8,606 bases of DNA from Pseudomonadota bacterium (lineage in GTDB: Bacteria; Pseudomonadota; Gammaproteobacteria; Pseudomonadales; Oceanobacteraceae): positions 1 to 8,606 of the forward strand of contig JAEWQT010000069.1 of the NCBI GenBank assembly GCA_023399105.1. The letters run 5' to 3'. This document shows, piece by piece, positions 7,524 to 8,606 of this stretch; position 1 is the stretch's first letter; each line of letters starts with the position of its first letter. The notes below the pieces were generated by a model, which did no database searches, was not told the DNA's origin, and saw only the letters and a list, made by a program, of their open reading frames with translations. The position numbers and the translations under genes were made by a program.

Positions 7524-7525
7524 GA

Positions 7526-8386
7526 TTAATCCAGCAGGCCCAGTTCGCGGGCGGTATTTTCAATAGGGGCGTAGTCGTCGTTGCTGGCCGGAATAAAGGC
7601 CTCGCGCGGGAAACTGGCCAGCAGTTCTTTATCGGTCATATCCAGCAGCGCCTGACGGACCTTGTCTTTAAAACCCGCACCAAAACGGGCATCGACATCG
7701 CCGCGAATGGTCCACTGGTAATCCGGATAAGTCGGGGTTTCCCAGATCACCCGCACTTTGGCCGGATCAATGTTACCGGCCGCCAGCTCGTTATCCCACA
7801 CGGTGTAATTCACCGCACCCAGCTGATACGCACCGGCCTGAACCTGGGCAATGGTACGGCTGTGATCACCGGAAAAACCGACGCGGGAAAAAATATCATC
7901 CGGCGCCGCACCAAAGTGTTCACGCAGATAAAATTCTGGCATTAAGCGACCGGAGGTCGAGGCCTTAGAACCGAAGGTAAAGGTTTTGCCCTTTAACGCA
8001 TCACTTAAGGTTGCCGCCCGTTCAATGCCGGTGCTGGTGTTGGCAATAATGTACGATTTAAAGGTCGGGTCTTCCGAGCCCTGGGCAATGGCCTCGGAAC
8101 CCGGCACCAGCCGCCGCGCCTGCACGCCGGATAAGCCACCGAACCAGGCCAGTTGTACCTGATTATTCCGGAAGGCCGTAACCGTGGCGGCGTAGGATTT
8201 CACCGGAATGTATTTAACCGGCACGCCGGTTTTTTCACTTAAATAGTCCGCCACTTTATTAAAGCGCTGTTGCAGACGGGATTCGTCTTCATCCGGAATG
8301 GCGGTAAAGACAAAGGTATCGGCACTGGCATTGAGGCTGAATACCGCCGCCAGAATAACCAGCGAGTTTTTCAGAAAGGTAGGCAT
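7526..8386 (-). CDS. Periplasmic substrate-binding protein, putative selenate type (PhnD-like)
   Basis: This 286-residue binding protein has a signal peptide (Lys 6, hydrophobic core 8-18, cleavage probably after ASA at 22). The mature protein starts with the PhnD-like pattern FTAIPDEDESRLQQRF, then VADYLSEKTGVPVKYIPV and a QLAWFGGLSGVQARR block (about 77-92). Further on are GKTFTFGSKASTSGRLMP, followed by FYLREHFG, and the segment GAYQLGAVNYTVWD, all typical of PhnD-type proteins that close on an oxyanion. The AIPDEDE start and AWFGGLSGVQAR match, from memory, the subgroup annotated as putative selenate ABC transporter binding proteins (the family I recall as TIGR04553), found near selenium genes. 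The adjacent mnmH supports that reading. The ribosome binding site AAGGGA (8401-8396) is 9 nt before the ATG, which is 23 bp after the mnmH stop. Substrate is unproven; phosphonate, phosphite or sulfate-like anions remain possible. Confidence 0.88.
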   Translation of the reverse strand: MPTFLKNSLVILAAVFSLNASADTFVFTAIPDEDESRLQQRFNKVADYLSEKTGVPVKYIPVKSYAATVTAFRNNQVQLAWFGGLSGVQARRLVPGSEAIAQGSEDPTFKSYIIANTSTGIERAATLSDALKGKTFTFGSKASTSGRLMPEFYLREHFGAAPDDIFSRVGFSGDHSRTIAQVQAGAYQLGAVNYTVWDNELAAGNIDPAKVRVIWETPTYPDYQWTIRGDVDARFGAGFKDKVRQALLDMTDKELLASFPREAFIPASNDDYAPIENTARELGLLD

Positions 8387-8409
8387 GGCGTTATATCCCT
8401 TTTATTAGC

Positions 8410-8606
8410 TTATGAATGGTGTTGGCCGGATAGCCAGAATTCCCGTACCGCTGCCGCATTACCGCGGAACAGAATCCGGCCTTGTTTCTGGCTCATCTGA
8501 AAATCGTACATGGGGTCGTAATAGTCCTGCAGCAGCAGGGTTATCCAGCCACGGTGCAAACTGTTATCGCCGCGTTCGTGCGCCTGTAATGCCTGCTCCA
8601 GTAAAT
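8410..8606 (-). CDS. mnmH: tRNA 2-selenouridine synthase MnmH, C-terminal end (start outside the window)
   Basis: The last 64 codons of a gene enter from the right edge and end in TAA (8412-8410). The segment LLLQDYYDPMYDFQ followed by GRILFRGNAAAVREFW matches the C-terminus I recall for E. coli MnmH (SelU/YbbB), which reads LLEEYYDPMYRYQ and then VVFRGEWAEVAEW. MnmH uses selenophosphate, made by SelD, to turn 2-thiouridine into 2-selenouridine at the wobble position of certain tRNAs. The rhodanese and P-loop domains lie outside the window. The next gene starts 23 bp downstream with no visible terminator between them, so the importer is probably co-transcribed with mnmH. This fragment is the main local evidence for the importer's substrate. 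Confidence 0.85.
   Translation of the reverse strand, partial: LLEQALQAHERGDNSLHRGWITLLLQDYYDPMYDFQMSQKQGRILFRGNAAAVREFWLSGQHHS

Noticed and set aside
5372..8386. Annotation of the importer as a true phosphonate transporter (phnDCE).
   Set aside because: No phosphonate-degradation gene is visible, the binding protein looks like the selenate-type subgroup, and the neighbour is mnmH. Phosphonate is kept only as an alternative.
8387..8409. Gap between mnmH and the binding-protein gene, considered as holding a terminator or selenium-responsive element.
   Set aside because: It is only 23 bp, has no inverted repeat, and is accounted for by the ribosome binding site.

Overview
The window looks like chromosomal DNA of a gammaproteobacterium. 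The evidence is the yhiI-rbbA-yhhJ gene set, an MnmH protein close to the E. coli type, an LpxR-like outer-membrane protein, and moderately GC-rich sequence (mid-50s percent by eye). A marine, Oceanospirillales- or Pseudomonas-like lineage is a guess. Every gene I can support lies on the minus strand, so transcription runs from high to low coordinates. Genes are tightly packed and I see no insertion sequences, tRNAs, rRNAs or CRISPR arrays.

Region 1 (8606 down to 5372) is a probable selenium operon. The window opens inside the 3' end of mnmH (selU/ybbB), the tRNA 2-selenouridine synthase. After 23 bp come the three parts of a PhnD/PhnC/PhnE-type ABC importer. These are a periplasmic binding protein, a compact ATPase, and one permease in which two PhnE-like domains are fused head to tail. 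Spacing is 2 bp and then an 11-bp overlap. Coupling to a selenium-using enzyme argues that the importer carries a selenium oxyanion (selenate or selenite) rather than phosphonate. The substrate is inferred.

Region 2 (5371 to 5225, 147 bp) is a gene-free spacer. It holds a weak sigma70-like promoter candidate and a strong ribosome binding site for the next operon, but no convincing terminator.

Region 3 (5224 down to 304) is a yhiI-rbbA-yhhJ operon for an ABC-2 type exporter: an HlyD-like membrane fusion protein, an RbbA-type double ATPase with a C-terminal ABC-2 membrane domain, and a YhhJ permease. The rbbA reading frame is interrupted by one in-frame amber codon (TAG, 1886-1884). Frame and homology continue intact on the far side to a normal end. 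Across the TAG the gene has 910 codons, against 911 residues in E. coli RbbA. The gene is therefore a fresh nonsense mutant, a sequencing error, or is expressed by suppression, readthrough or reinitiation. yhhJ has its own strong ribosome binding site and would still be translated. A 12-bp hairpin followed by a T run (277-242) closes the operon.

Region 4 (180 down to 1) is the first 60 codons of an LpxR/DUF2219-type outer-membrane protein with a signal peptide. It runs off the window.
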